A stretch of 64,000 bases of DNA from Streptomyces atratus (lineage in GTDB: Bacteria > Actinomycetota > Actinomycetes > Streptomycetales > Streptomycetaceae): positions 235,076-299,075 of the forward strand of contig NZ_FPJO01000008.1 of assembly GCF_900119365.1 (NCBI RefSeq), read 5' to 3'. The translations under genes were made by a program, and so were the position numbers. How positions within the stretch are numbered: position 1 is the first letter of the stretch; each line of letters opens with the position of its first letter. Under the pieces are notes generated by a model that did no database searches, was not told the origin of the DNA, and worked only from the letters and a program-made list of their open reading frames with translations. Below, piece by piece: positions 45,169 to 53,871 of this stretch.

Positions 45169-45753
45169 ATGAAGAACGAGCACGCGCACCTGACCGAAGT
45201 CGCCGCCGAGGCGGCCCGCATCGCCCGCACCATCCGTGCCGAGCAGCTCGACGCACCGAACTCGCCCTGCGGCGACTGGGATGTGCGCGGGCTCGTCAAC
45301 CACTGGGTGCTGTACACCTCCCACGGCCTGGAGCACCGCGCCCTGCGCAAGGACCTCCCGGAGGAGCTCACCGCCCGCGACTTCACCGCCGACGCCGACT
45401 GGGCGCAGCAGTACGCCGCGCAGCTGGACCGCGCGGTCGCCGCCTGGTCCGACCCGGCGGTCTGGGAGGGCGAGGTCGACCTCGGGGGTTCGGCCACCCC
45501 GGCCGCCGACATCGCCGCGATGCTCATCGCGGAGACGGCCCTGCACGGCTGGGACGTGGCGCGTGCCGTCGGCGAGGAGTACCGGCTCTCCGACGGGGCG
45601 GCCGCCTACGTCCTCGGCGTCGTCGACAGCATGGCCGCGCTCTACCGGCAGTACGACGGCTTCGCCGACGAGGTGGCGTTGCCCGCGTCGGCGTCGGTCT
45701 TCGAGCAGGCGCTGGCCCACAGCGGACGCGACCCGCAGTGGACCGGGGCCTGA
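45169..45753 (+). CDS. TIGR03086 family metal-binding protein (DinB/maleylpyruvate isomerase fold)
   Basis: A 194-aa four-helix protein. CGDWDVRGLVNHWVLYTSHGLEH carries the first metal-binding histidines (the C.DWDV..LV.H pattern of mycothiol-dependent isomerase-like proteins), and AETALHGWDVARAVG carries the later His. These enzymes use mycothiol or bind a divalent metal in the cytoplasm. ATG start close to the edge of the CRISPR-like gap. Exact reaction unknown; converges on the next gene. Confidence 0.88.
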   Translation: MKNEHAHLTEVAAEAARIARTIRAEQLDAPNSPCGDWDVRGLVNHWVLYTSHGLEHRALRKDLPEELTARDFTADADWAQQYAAQLDRAVAAWSDPAVWEGEVDLGGSATPAADIAAMLIAETALHGWDVARAVGEEYRLSDGAAAYVLGVVDSMAALYRQYDGFADEVALPASASVFEQALAHSGRDPQWTGA

Positions 45754-45769
45754 GTCGCCCGGACAGAAC

Positions 45770-46987
45770 CTAGTCCTGCCAGTAGAAGAGCAGGGTGGCG
45801 ATGTCCAGGGGCTCGCGGCTGCCGAAGTAGTAGACGCAGAGGCCGGTGACCCGGATCGCGCCGGTCGCCCGGTCGATCCAGCGGAAGCCGGCGGATTCCA
45901 GGGCCGCGCGGGCGGCCGGTTCGGGTGCGTACGAGCCGGCGAACCGGCCGAGGGCGCTGACGAAGATCTCGCTCCCGTCCTTGCTCTTGCCGGACCTGAT
46001 GACGTGATAGGTGCCGCCGCCCTGCCGGTGGTCCTCACCGCAGGAGACCGGGGGCTGCGGCGTCAGGCCCGCCGCGGTCAGCGCGGCCGTGGCCCGGCGG
46101 AGCTGCTCGTCCTCGTCCGGCTCGACGGGCGGCTCGGCGCAGATGGCCTCGACCCGCCACCGAGGGTCGCTCTGCTCCTCGCAGTCGTGCCCGTACTCCT
46201 GGAGGATCACCCCGCGCAGTTCGTCGTCCAGACCGTCGACCTCGACCCTGGGGCGGCCCAGCGAGTCGTGGATCGCCCGGGTCTCGGCGGTGTCACCGGT
46301 GAGACGGTGCAGCGCGTACGCGGCCCACAGCTTCGCCTCGGCCGTCGGTGCCTCGCCGAGGTAGCCGCGGAGCCGGTCCGGGTCGGTCAGCAGTGACTGG
46401 GCGAGGTACGCGACCGCCCGGTCGGGGTCCGCGAGCGCGTCGGTGACGTCCTGGCCGGCGCGGTGCCGCATCCGGACATGGAAGGCACGCCCCTCGGGGC
46501 GCGCGTCACCGACGTCGGCCAGGACCGCGTCCGTTCCGTGCCGGGCGACCAGCGCGTCCAGCCCGGCCTCGCCGATCGCCCGGAGGCGCGGCCACGGTTC
46601 GGCCGCGAGCGTCGCCAGTTCGCCCGCAGCCGAACGGTCGCCGAGCAGGCCGCGGGCCTTGAGGATCGCCGCGGACACTCCGTACGAACTCTCCTGCCGC
46701 CGGTCCTCGTGCCCGAGCCAGGGCAGGAGTTCCGCCCGGTCCGGGAGAAGGTCCAGCAGCGCGATCCGGACCTCGTCCACGTCGCGGGGGTCCTGGACGC
46801 GCGCGATCAGCCCGGCGACACGGTGCTCCGGCACCCGCCCGGCCAGCGCGACCACACAGGCCCTGCGGCGCCACCACGGGTGCGCCGGATCGGTGACGTA
46901 CCCCGCGAGTCCGTCCGCGTCGAACGCGCGCAGGCCCTCGGTGTCGATCTGCCCGGCCTGCGGGGCCAGGGTCTCGATGGTTCGCAT
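45770..46987 (-). CDS. HEAT-repeat-like hypothetical protein
   Basis: A 405-aa protein. The first 270 residues form helical pairs typical of HEAT-like repeats (WWRRRACVVALAGRVPEHRV, RIALLDLLPDRAELLPWLGHED, GELATLAAEPWPRLRAIGEAGLDALV, AKLWAAYALHRLTGD). The C-terminal 120 residues look like a separate small alpha/beta domain (EIFVSALGRFAGSYAPEPAARAALESAGFRWID, TGLCVYYFGSREPLDIATLLFYWQD). I do not recognise the C-terminal domain. Probably a cytosolic protein-binding protein. GC content and codon use match the neighbours. Confidence 0.75.
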   Translation of the reverse strand: MRTIETLAPQAGQIDTEGLRAFDADGLAGYVTDPAHPWWRRRACVVALAGRVPEHRVAGLIARVQDPRDVDEVRIALLDLLPDRAELLPWLGHEDRRQESSYGVSAAILKARGLLGDRSAAGELATLAAEPWPRLRAIGEAGLDALVARHGTDAVLADVGDARPEGRAFHVRMRHRAGQDVTDALADPDRAVAYLAQSLLTDPDRLRGYLGEAPTAEAKLWAAYALHRLTGDTAETRAIHDSLGRPRVEVDGLDDELRGVILQEYGHDCEEQSDPRWRVEAICAEPPVEPDEDEQLRRATAALTAAGLTPQPPVSCGEDHRQGGGTYHVIRSGKSKDGSEIFVSALGRFAGSYAPEPAARAALESAGFRWIDRATGAIRVTGLCVYYFGSREPLDIATLLFYWQD

Positions 46988-47088
46988 CCGGGGATGCTAC
47001 CGCCCGCCCCTCCCGGGCCGAAGTGGCCCAGTCGAATCGATGGACAATGGCCCGGGATCACGTGCCAATCCGTGTCTAGGCTCGACCC

Positions 47089-47721
47089 ATGACCACATCA
47101 CGCACATCGGAACAGGACCGGACCGCCGTCGACTTCTACTTCGACCCGGCATGCCCGTTCGCCTGGATCACCTCCCGCTGGATGCTGGAGGTGGAGCAGC
47201 GGCGCGACATCGATCTCCGCTTCCACGTCATGAGTCTCCATCTGCACAACACCGGCAATGAACTCCCCGACTGGTACCGGGAGCTGGTCGACAAGTCGAT
47301 CGGCCCGGTACGGGTCGCGGTCGCGGCGGCCGAGGCCCACGGCGACGGGGTGCTCCGCGATCTCTACACCGCGATGGGTGTCCGTATCCACCAGAAGAAG
47401 AACGAGGACTTCGACGAGGTGATCGCCGAGTCGCTCGCGGAGCTCGGCCTGCCCGCCGGGCTCGCCGCCGCCGCGCACTCGGAGGCGTACGACGAGGCGC
47501 TGCGGCGCAGCCACGACGCCGGAAAGGACCCGGAGGCGGACGGTTACGTCGGTACGCCCACGATCCATGTCGACGGCGCCGTCTGGTTCGGGCCCGTGCT
47601 GCGGGCGGCACCGCGTGGCGAGGAGGCGGGACGCGTCTTCGACAGCTTCCGGGTGCTCGCCGGGAATCCGGACCTCTTCGAACTCAAGCGGACCCGCACG
47701 GGCAGCCTGGACGTGGGGTGA
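47089..47721 (+). CDS. DsbA-fold protein, mycothiol-dependent nitroreductase (Rv2466c) family
   Basis: A 210-aa thioredoxin-fold protein. VDFYFDPACPFAWITSRWMLEV is the active-site region: the first Cys is present, the second of the usual CxxC is Ala here (CPFA). GVRIHQKKNEDFDEVIAESLAELGLP forms the helical insertion, and GTPTIHVDG holds the cis-proline of the fold. Proteins of this family use mycothiol as reductant and can activate nitro compounds; a monothiol mechanism is likely given the single Cys. It precedes, convergently, the sulfur operon end by 12 bases. Confidence 0.9.
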   Translation: MTTSRTSEQDRTAVDFYFDPACPFAWITSRWMLEVEQRRDIDLRFHVMSLHLHNTGNELPDWYRELVDKSIGPVRVAVAAAEAHGDGVLRDLYTAMGVRIHQKKNEDFDEVIAESLAELGLPAGLAAAAHSEAYDEALRRSHDAGKDPEADGYVGTPTIHVDGAVWFGPVLRAAPRGEEAGRVFDSFRVLAGNPDLFELKRTRTGSLDVG

Positions 47722-47733
47722 CCGGGCGCCGCG

Positions 47734-48498
47734 TCACGCGGTGAGCACCGCGGTCCGGGCCGCCGGCACCCGGGCCTCGTCGTACCGGGTCAGCAGCAGC
47801 CGCGCCAACTCCGGTGAGGCACCGAGCACATCGGCCAGCACATCCGCGTCGGCCGCCCCTTCGGCGATCCGGTCCGGGAGCCGGCCGGGAGCGATGACGT
47901 ACGGCGCCACCGCCACCCTGCGCACCCCCTCGTCCCGCAGGGCCCGTACCGCGTCCTCAGTACGCGGGAACCCCGTGGGAGATGCGGCGGAGGCGAACGC
48001 AGGCCGCACGGAACACCAACCGGTGTGCCGCAGCTCCCGCGCGATTTCAGCGATCACTGCGATCGCCTCCGGGTCTGTGGAGCCCGCCGAGGCCAGGACG
48101 AGCCCGGTCGAACTCCGGTCGCCGGGACGGATCCCGGCTTCGTGCAGCCGCCGTTCCAGCGCCGAGTTCAGCAGCGGTGACGGGCCGAGCACCTCGGCCT
48201 GCCGGACCCGCAGCCGGGGCAGCCTGCTCCGGGCCTCGCGCAGCACCGTGGGGATGTCGGACTTGGCGTGGAAGGCCCGGGTGAGGAGCAGGGGGAGCGC
48301 GACGACGTCCTGCGCCCCCTGTGCGGCCGGCCGCTCCAGGACCTGCGGCACCGACGGCGCGTTGAAGTCCAGGAAACCCGTCGCCACGCGCAGCCCCGGC
48401 CGCAGCGACCGCACCCGCGCGGTGAGCGCGTGCACGGTCGCCGCGTGCCGCGGGTCACGGCTGCCGTGGGCGATGACGAGAAGTACCGGAGCGGTCAT
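47734..48498 (-). CDS. Sirohydrochlorin ferrochelatase, CbiX-like
   Basis: A 254-aa protein of the CbiX family that inserts iron (or cobalt) into sirohydrochlorin. VLLVIAHGSRDPRHAATVHAL has the metal-binding His of the first half; VVALPLLLTRAFHAKSDIPTVL has the second His; the C-terminal half repeats the fold (RRVAVAPYVIAPGRLPDRI) with its His positions lost. Last gene of the sulfur operon, 8 bases after ssuC. Making siroheme for the sulfite reductase at the operon start is its probable job. Confidence 0.9.
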   Translation of the reverse strand: MTAPVLLVIAHGSRDPRHAATVHALTARVRSLRPGLRVATGFLDFNAPSVPQVLERPAAQGAQDVVALPLLLTRAFHAKSDIPTVLREARSRLPRLRVRQAEVLGPSPLLNSALERRLHEAGIRPGDRSSTGLVLASAGSTDPEAIAVIAEIARELRHTGWCSVRPAFASAASPTGFPRTEDAVRALRDEGVRRVAVAPYVIAPGRLPDRIAEGAADADVLADVLGASPELARLLLTRYDEARVPAARTAVLTA

Positions 48499-48506
48499 GG
48501 TCGTAC

Positions 48507-49397
48507 TCAGCTCTTGGCGAGGAGGCCGCGGCCGCGCAGCACCCACCGCTCCAGCGGACTGAAGATCAGCAGGTCGATCGCGATGCCGACGGTGAGGATC
48601 AGGACGATGGCGAGGAACACCATCGACATGCTGCTGGTCTCCCGGCCCTGCTCCAGCAACTGCCCGAGGCCCACCCCCAGATCGGGCGAGGAGGCGATGA
48701 TCTCGGCGGCCATCAGCGAACGCCAGGAGAACGCCCAGCCCTGCTTCAGCCCCGCCAGATAGCCGGGCAGCGCGGCCGGCAGCACGATGTGCCAGGTGCC
48801 GCGGAGCCCGGTGGCACCCAGCGTCTTCCCGGCCCGCAGATGCAGCGGCGGGATCTGGTCGACGCCCGCGACCAGGCCGTTGGCGATCGACGGGACCGCG
48901 CCCAGCAGGATCACCGCGTACATCATCCTGTCGTCGAGCCCCAGCCAGATCACCGCGGGGGGCACCCAGGCGACCGACGGCAGCGACTGGAGCCCGGAGA
49001 GCACCGGCCCGATCGCCGCGCGGACCGGCTTGACGCGCGACACCAGCAGCCCGAGCGGGGTACCGATGGCCAGCGCCAGCAGGAAGCCGAGCAGACCGCG
49101 CGAGACGCTGGTCCAGATGTAGCCGAGCAGAGTGCCCTGCGCCCAGGCGTCGGTCACCTCGTCCCACACCTGGGACGGCGACGGCAGCTTGTAGTCGTCG
49201 GTGACCTGCGCCCAGATCAGGACCTGCCAGACGACGAGCACCAGGACCACTGCCACGACGGGCGGCAGCACCTTGCGCACCAGCACCTCGCGGACCGGGG
49301 TGCGGCTCACCCGTACGGCGTCGAGGGCGTCCAGCCCCGCCTCCAGGCCCGCCAGGTCCTGGGCGGTGTCCTTGGCGGCGGTCTCAGTGCTGGCCAT
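48507..49397 (-). CDS. ssuC: Sulfonate/sulfate-type ABC transporter permease
   Basis: A 296-aa permease with a cytoplasmic head (TETAAKDTAQDLAGLEAGLDALDAV) and six helices, beginning VVAVVLVLVVWQVLIW. The SsuC/TauC coupling segment is visible as QIPPLHLRAGKTLGATGLRGTWHIVLPAALPG. WRSLMAAEIIASSPDLGVGLGQLLEQGRE is also typical. ATG 49397 is chosen for MASTETAAKD; the frame is open to 49415. It overlaps ssuB by 14 bases. Imports sulfonates or another organosulfur compound; the gene symbol rests on family likeness and operon context. Confidence 0.9.
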   Translation of the reverse strand: MASTETAAKDTAQDLAGLEAGLDALDAVRVSRTPVREVLVRKVLPPVVAVVLVLVVWQVLIWAQVTDDYKLPSPSQVWDEVTDAWAQGTLLGYIWTSVSRGLLGFLLALAIGTPLGLLVSRVKPVRAAIGPVLSGLQSLPSVAWVPPAVIWLGLDDRMMYAVILLGAVPSIANGLVAGVDQIPPLHLRAGKTLGATGLRGTWHIVLPAALPGYLAGLKQGWAFSWRSLMAAEIIASSPDLGVGLGQLLEQGRETSSMSMVFLAIVLILTVGIAIDLLIFSPLERWVLRGRGLLAKS

Positions 49398-50175
49398 GTC
49401 GGCGGATCTCCCCACGCAGTTGTTCGGTGATCTCTACGGACAGCTCGGCCACCGCGGTGTCCTCGATGCGGCGCGGCTGGTCGATGTCGACCGTCCACTC
49501 CCGGGCGATCCGGCCCGGCCGCGACGACAGCAGGACGACCCGCTCCGCGAGCCGGACCGCCTCGCGCACGTTGTGCGTGACGAAGAGGACCGAGACGTCC
49601 GTCTCGCGCCAGATCCGGGTCAGCTCGTCGTGCAGGACGTCCCGGGTGATGGCGTCGAGTGCGGCGAACGGCTCGTCCATCAGCAGCAGTTGACTGTCCT
49701 GGGCGAGCGCGCGGGCCATCGCCACCCGCTGCCGCATGCCGCCCGAAAGCTCGTGCACCCGCTTCCCGTACGCCCCGCCGAGCCGTACGAGTTCGAGCAG
49801 CCGCTCCGCCTCGGCGCGGCGGTCGGACCTGGGTACGCCGCGCAGCCGCAGCGCGAGTTCGATGTTCTTGCCCGCGGTCAGCCACGGGAAGAGGGCGTGT
49901 TCCTGGAACATCAGGGCCGGCCGCCCGCCGGGGGTCTCGATGGACCCCGCGGTCGGGCGGTCGAGTCCGGCCACCAGGTTGAGCAGGGTCGACTTGCCGC
50001 ACCCGGAGGCGCCCAGGAGGGTGACGAACTCGCCGGGAGCGACATCGAGTGTGATGTCGTCCAGGACGAGCTGCTGCCCCTCCGGTCCGCCGAAGGACTT
50101 CGAGACGTGGTCGATGCGGGCGGCGTGCCCGACCGCCGTACGGTCCTCGGCCTTGGTGAGCGTGGTGGTCGCCAT
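49384..50175 (-). CDS. ssuB: Sulfonate-type ABC transporter ATP-binding protein
   Basis: A 263-aa ATPase of the NrtD/SsuB group. Walker A GASGCGKST, Q-loop LMFQEHALFPWLTAGKNI, signature LSGGMRQRVAMARAL, Walker B LLLMDEPFAALDAIT, H-loop VTHNVREAV. AGGAGGTGA lies 7 bases before ATG 50175, which I prefer to the GTG three codons earlier inside that site. Overlaps ssuC. Confidence 0.93.
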   Translation of the reverse strand: MATTTLTKAEDRTAVGHAARIDHVSKSFGGPEGQQLVLDDITLDVAPGEFVTLLGASGCGKSTLLNLVAGLDRPTAGSIETPGGRPALMFQEHALFPWLTAGKNIELALRLRGVPRSDRRAEAERLLELVRLGGAYGKRVHELSGGMRQRVAMARALAQDSQLLLMDEPFAALDAITRDVLHDELTRIWRETDVSVLFVTHNVREAVRLAERVVLLSSRPGRIAREWTVDIDQPRRIEDTAVAELSVEITEQLRGEIRRHGQH

Positions 50176-50211
50176 GGTCGTCACCTCCTGGGATCCTTTC
50201 CGGGTGCCGGA

Positions 50212-51327
50212 TTACTTGACGCCGAGACCGGCGTCGGCGACCGCGGGCTTGCCCGCGGCCTTGAGGATCTTGTTCAGCGGCTTCAGGTCGTAGATGCCCG
50301 TCAGGTCCGTCTGCTCCAGCAGGCCCGCCTTCACCGCGTGCTCGGCCTCGGTGTCGAGCGTGGCGGCCAGCGGGTCGTCGATGAACCGGATCGACTTCCA
50401 CGCCGGGTCGAGGACCTCGGCCGGCAGCTCCTTGCCGGACAGCGTCTTGAGCGCGGCGTTGGCGGAGGCCTTCGCCTTGTCCGGGTTGGCGTTGATCCAC
50501 GCGTTGGTGTCGACCGTGCCGCGCAGCACCGCCTCGACGACGTCCGGATGCTCGGTCAGGAACTTCTGCGACACGATGATGTTCGTGATCACAAACTTGT
50601 TGTCCGGCCACAGCGTCGACTCGTCGAGGAGCACCTTGGCGCCCTGCGCGACCAGCTTGGAGGCGGTCGGCTCGGGGGCCCAGGCGCCGTCGATGGAACC
50701 GGACCTGTAGGCGTCCGGCGTCACCTTGTTGTCCGTACGGACCACGGAGACGTCGCCCTTGCCGCTGTTGGCGTCGACCTTCCAGCCCTTCTCGGACATC
50801 CAGTTGAGGAAGGCGACGTCCTGGGTGTTGCCGAGCTGCGGGGTGGCGATCTTCTTGCCCTTGAGGTCGTCCAGGGTCCTGATCCTCTTCGGGTCGACGA
50901 CCAGCTTCACGCCGCCGGACGCCGACCCGCCGATGATCCTCAGGCTCTTGCCCTTGGACTTGGTGTAGCCGTTGATGGCGGGCGAGGGGCCGATGAAGCC
51001 GATGTCGATCGAGCCCGCGTTGAGCGCCTCGATCTCGGACGGGCCGGCGTTGAACGTCGACGGCTCGACCGTCGTGGAGCCGAGCTCCTTGGCGATGATG
51101 CCTTCCTGGATGCCGACCAGGGCGGTCGCGTGGGTGAGGTTCGGGAAGTAGCCGATCTTCACGGTGTCCGCGGAGAGCTTCTTGCCGCCGGTGGCGACGT
51201 CCGCCTTCTTGGCGTCGTCCTGCTTCGCCTCGGAGCCGTAGCCGCAGGCGGTGAGTGCGAGGGCGAGCAGCGGCAGGGCGGCGACGGCGGTCAGGGCGCG
51301 GCGCGGCGTGGTACGGGGGGCAGACAC
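50212..51327 (-). CDS. ssuA: Sulfonate-type ABC transporter substrate-binding lipoprotein
   Basis: A 371-aa lipoprotein (signal ALTAVAALPLLALALTACG, lipobox LTAC near residue 25). The mature part has DTVKIGYFPNLTHATALVGIQEGIIAKEL, NAGPSEIEALNAGSIDIGFIGPSPA, KKIATPQLGNTQDVAFLNWM and GAWAPEPTASKLV, the NMT1/SsuA pattern. GTG start with GAGGAAAG upstream. It is placed between the sulfate-activation genes and the ssuB/ssuC pair, which supports an organosulfur or sulfate ligand. Possibly a taurine or sulfonate binder. Confidence 0.92.
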   Translation of the reverse strand: MSAPRTTPRRALTAVAALPLLALALTACGYGSEAKQDDAKKADVATGGKKLSADTVKIGYFPNLTHATALVGIQEGIIAKELGSTTVEPSTFNAGPSEIEALNAGSIDIGFIGPSPAINGYTKSKGKSLRIIGGSASGGVKLVVDPKRIRTLDDLKGKKIATPQLGNTQDVAFLNWMSEKGWKVDANSGKGDVSVVRTDNKVTPDAYRSGSIDGAWAPEPTASKLVAQGAKVLLDESTLWPDNKFVITNIIVSQKFLTEHPDVVEAVLRGTVDTNAWINANPDKAKASANAALKTLSGKELPAEVLDPAWKSIRFIDDPLAATLDTEAEHAVKAGLLEQTDLTGIYDLKPLNKILKAAGKPAVADAGLGVK

Positions 51328-51469
51328 GGGAGGCTTTCCTCTCGTCGGCCCGGTCCTCGCGTCCCGGTCGATTACGGGGACGCGGCCGGGAAGTCGGCAG
51401 GTCTTCGTCCGAACTGGCTGTGCGGGCAGTGCGGTTGGGGCGAGTGGGCGCGCAGGCGGTGCGCGTACG

Positions 51470-51571
51470 TCATCGCGCACATCGCGCGACCCCGCCCTGG
51501 CCGCTGCCGAGGGCGCCGCTGCCGATGCGGCCGCCCTCCTTCGCGAACGTGGAGTAGATGTCGATGGTCAT
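51470..51571 (-). CDS. Possible 33-aa protein coupled to cysN
   Basis: A 34-codon frame whose ATG shares one base with the cysN stop (TGATG). It encodes TIDIYSTFAKEGGRIGSGAL and ends GGVARCAR. No known family. The exact coupling and reasonable codon use are the only support; it could be fortuitous. The gap from here to ssuA (51328-51469) has no other gene. Confidence 0.3.
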   Translation of the reverse strand: MTIDIYSTFAKEGGRIGSGALGSGQGGVARCAR

Positions 51572-52935
51572 CAGAAGTCCCATTCGGCGTCGTCCGCGGC
51601 GGCCTCGGGCCCGTCCGCGGCGGCGAACGAGGCGCCCGCCATGCCGGCCGTCAGCGTGGTGCCGTCCGCGGGGTCGATCAGCAGGAACGATCCGGTGCGC
51701 CGGGAGTCCGCGTACGCGTCGAGCGCGAGCGGTTCCGCGGTGCGGACGACGACCCGGCCGATGTCATTGGCGACGAGCCGGCCGGGCGCCGGGTGCTGGG
51801 AGAGGTCGTCCAGCGTGAGGCGCGAGGGGATGTCCTTGACGATCGCCTTGACCGTGCGGGTGGTGTGCTTGAGCAGCACCCGCTGGCCGACGGCGAGCGG
51901 ATGGTCGGCGACGTGGCAGACGGTCGCCTCGACGTCCTGGGTGACGGTCGGCGCGTCGTCGGCCGGTGCGATCAGGTCACCGCGCGAGATGTCGATGTCG
52001 TCGGCCAGCCGGAGGGTCACCGACTGGGGCGCCCAGGCGATGTCCACGCTCTCGCCGAGCGCGTCGATCCCGGCGATCGTCGACGTACGGCCGGAGGGGA
52101 GGACGGTGACGGCCTCGCCCACCCGGAACGCGCCGGCGGCGATCTGGCCGGCGTAGCCCCGGTAGTCGGGGTGCTCGGCGGTCTGCGGCCGGATCACGTA
52201 CTGGACCGGGAAGCGGGCGTGGCAGGCGGTGAGGTCATGGCTGACCGGCACCGTCTCCAGGTGTTCCAGGACCGTCGGGCCGCCGTACCAGTCCATGTGC
52301 GCGGACGGCTCCACGACGTTGTCACCGGCCAGCGCGGAGATCGGGATCGCGGTACACCAGTTTTCCTGGGGGTCCCCCCCGGACCCCCAGCCCGGGACGC
52401 CGAGCGAGGCGGCGTACGCGGTGAACTCCTCGGCGATGGCGGCGAACACCGGCTCCGCGTAGTCGACCAGGTCCATCTTGTTGACGGCCAGCACCACGTG
52501 CGGCACCCGCAGCAGCGCGGCGACCGCGGCATGGCGGCGGGTCTGCTCGACGACACCGTTGCGGGCGTCGACCAGGACGACGGCCAGCTCGGCCGTCGAG
52601 GCGCCGGTCACCATGTTCCGGGTGTACTGCACGTGCCCCGGGGTGTCGGCCAGGATGAACCGGCGGCGCGGCGTCGCGAAGTAGCGGTAGGCGACATCGA
52701 TGGTGATGCCCTGCTCGCGCTCGGCCCGCAGGCCGTCGGTCAGCAGCGCCAGGTCGGGCGCCTCCTGGCCCCGGCTGCGCGAGGCGTGCTCGACGGCCTC
52801 CAGCTGGTCGGTGAGGACCGACTTGGAGTCGTGCAGCAGACGTCCCACGAGGGTGGACTTGCCGTCGTCGACGGATCCCGCGGTGGCGAACCGCAGCAGG
52901 GTGGTGGCCGACAACTGCTCGGCTGTGGTGGTCAT
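51571..52935 (-). CDS. cysN: Sulfate adenylyltransferase subunit 1 (GTPase)
   Basis: A 454-aa translation-factor-like GTPase that drives APS formation by CysD. G1 GSVDDGKSTLVG, G3 DTPGHVQY, G4 NKMDLVD, G5 near ISALAGDN. Beta-barrel domains II/III follow (RGYAGQIAAGAFRVGEAV, DDIDISRGDLIAP). Between G4 and G5 there is an extra stretch GWGSGGDPQENWC where the family, as I remember it, has two or three residues; it comes from a palindromic DNA insertion that keeps the frame. Start abuts the cysD stop with no gap. The last residues are EWDF. Confidence 0.95.
   Translation of the reverse strand: MTTTAEQLSATTLLRFATAGSVDDGKSTLVGRLLHDSKSVLTDQLEAVEHASRSRGQEAPDLALLTDGLRAEREQGITIDVAYRYFATPRRRFILADTPGHVQYTRNMVTGASTAELAVVLVDARNGVVEQTRRHAAVAALLRVPHVVLAVNKMDLVDYAEPVFAAIAEEFTAYAASLGVPGWGSGGDPQENWCTAIPISALAGDNVVEPSAHMDWYGGPTVLEHLETVPVSHDLTACHARFPVQYVIRPQTAEHPDYRGYAGQIAAGAFRVGEAVTVLPSGRTSTIAGIDALGESVDIAWAPQSVTLRLADDIDISRGDLIAPADDAPTVTQDVEATVCHVADHPLAVGQRVLLKHTTRTVKAIVKDIPSRLTLDDLSQHPAPGRLVANDIGRVVVRTAEPLALDAYADSRRTGSFLLIDPADGTTLTAGMAGASFAAADGPEAAADDAEWDF
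52366..52390. repeat. Palindromic element inside cysN
   Basis: Perfect palindrome CTGGGGGTCC-CCCCC-GGACCCCCAG. It lies in the G4-G5 linker of cysN within about 33-36 extra bases that keep the frame. It resembles small GC-rich palindromic repeats scattered in Streptomyces genomes. Confidence 0.85.
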
Positions 52936-53871
52936 CTAGAAGTACCCCTCGCGCTTGCGGTCTTCCATCGCGGCCTCGGACATCTTGTCGTCGGCGCGCG
53001 TCGCGCCCCGCTCGGTGAGCCGGGAGGCGGCGATCTCGGTGATCACGTCGTCCAGCGTCGTCGCGTCCGAGTCGACGGCGCCGGTGCACGACATGTCGCC
53101 GACGGTCCGGTAGCGCACCTGCCGGGTCTCGACCCGCTCGCCCTCCTTGGGGCCGCCCCAGTCGCCCGCGGTCAGCCACATGCCGGAGCGGCTGAAGACC
53201 TCGCGCTCATGGGCGAAGTAGATCTCCGGGAGCTCGATGCCCTCGCGCGCGATGTACTGCCAGACGTCCAGCTCGGTCCAGTTGGAGATCGGGAAGACCC
53301 GGACGTGCTCGCCGGGGGCGTGCCGGCCGTTGTAGAGCTGCCACAGCTCGGGGCGCTGGCGGCGCGGGTCCCACTGGGAGAACTCGTCGCGCAGCGAGAA
53401 GACCCGCTCCTTGGCGCGGGCCTTCTCCTCGTCCCGGCGCCCGCCGCCGAACACGGCGTCGAAGCGGTGCTGCTGGATCGCCTCGGTCAGCGGCACGGTC
53501 TGCAGCGGGTTGCGGGTGCCGTCCGGGCGCTCGCGGAGCTTCCCGGCGTCGATGTACTCCTGTACGGAGGCGACATGGAGCCGCAGCCCGTGCCGGGCCA
53601 CCGTGCGGTCGCGGTACTCCAGCACCTCGGGGAAGTTGTGCCCGGTGTCCACGTGCAGCAGCGTGAACGGCACCGGCGCGGGCGCGAACGCCTTGAGCGC
53701 CAGGTGCAGCATCACGATGGAGTCCTTGCCGCCGGAGAACAGGATCACCGGCCGCTCGAACTCGCCCGCCACCTCGCGGAAGATGTGCACGGCCTCGGAC
53801 TCCAGGGAGTCCAGGTGGCTGAGTGCGTACGGATTGCCGGTGCCTTCCTGCACGGTCGCGACGGTCGTCAT
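52936..53871 (-). CDS. cysD: Sulfate adenylyltransferase subunit 2
   Basis: A 311-aa PP-loop ATP pyrophosphatase that joins ATP and sulfate to form APS. The PP-loop SGGKDSIVMLHLALKAF is visible, as are LLHVDTGHNFPEVLEYRD, GGGRRDEEKARAKERVFS, FPISNWTELDVWQYI and YRTVGDMSCTGAVDSDA. The end KMSEAAMEDRKREGYF is highly conserved. Starts inside cysC's stop (ATGA). Confidence 0.97.
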   Translation of the reverse strand: MTTVATVQEGTGNPYALSHLDSLESEAVHIFREVAGEFERPVILFSGGKDSIVMLHLALKAFAPAPVPFTLLHVDTGHNFPEVLEYRDRTVARHGLRLHVASVQEYIDAGKLRERPDGTRNPLQTVPLTEAIQQHRFDAVFGGGRRDEEKARAKERVFSLRDEFSQWDPRRQRPELWQLYNGRHAPGEHVRVFPISNWTELDVWQYIAREGIELPEIYFAHEREVFSRSGMWLTAGDWGGPKEGERVETRQVRYRTVGDMSCTGAVDSDATTLDDVITEIAASRLTERGATRADDKMSEAAMEDRKREGYF

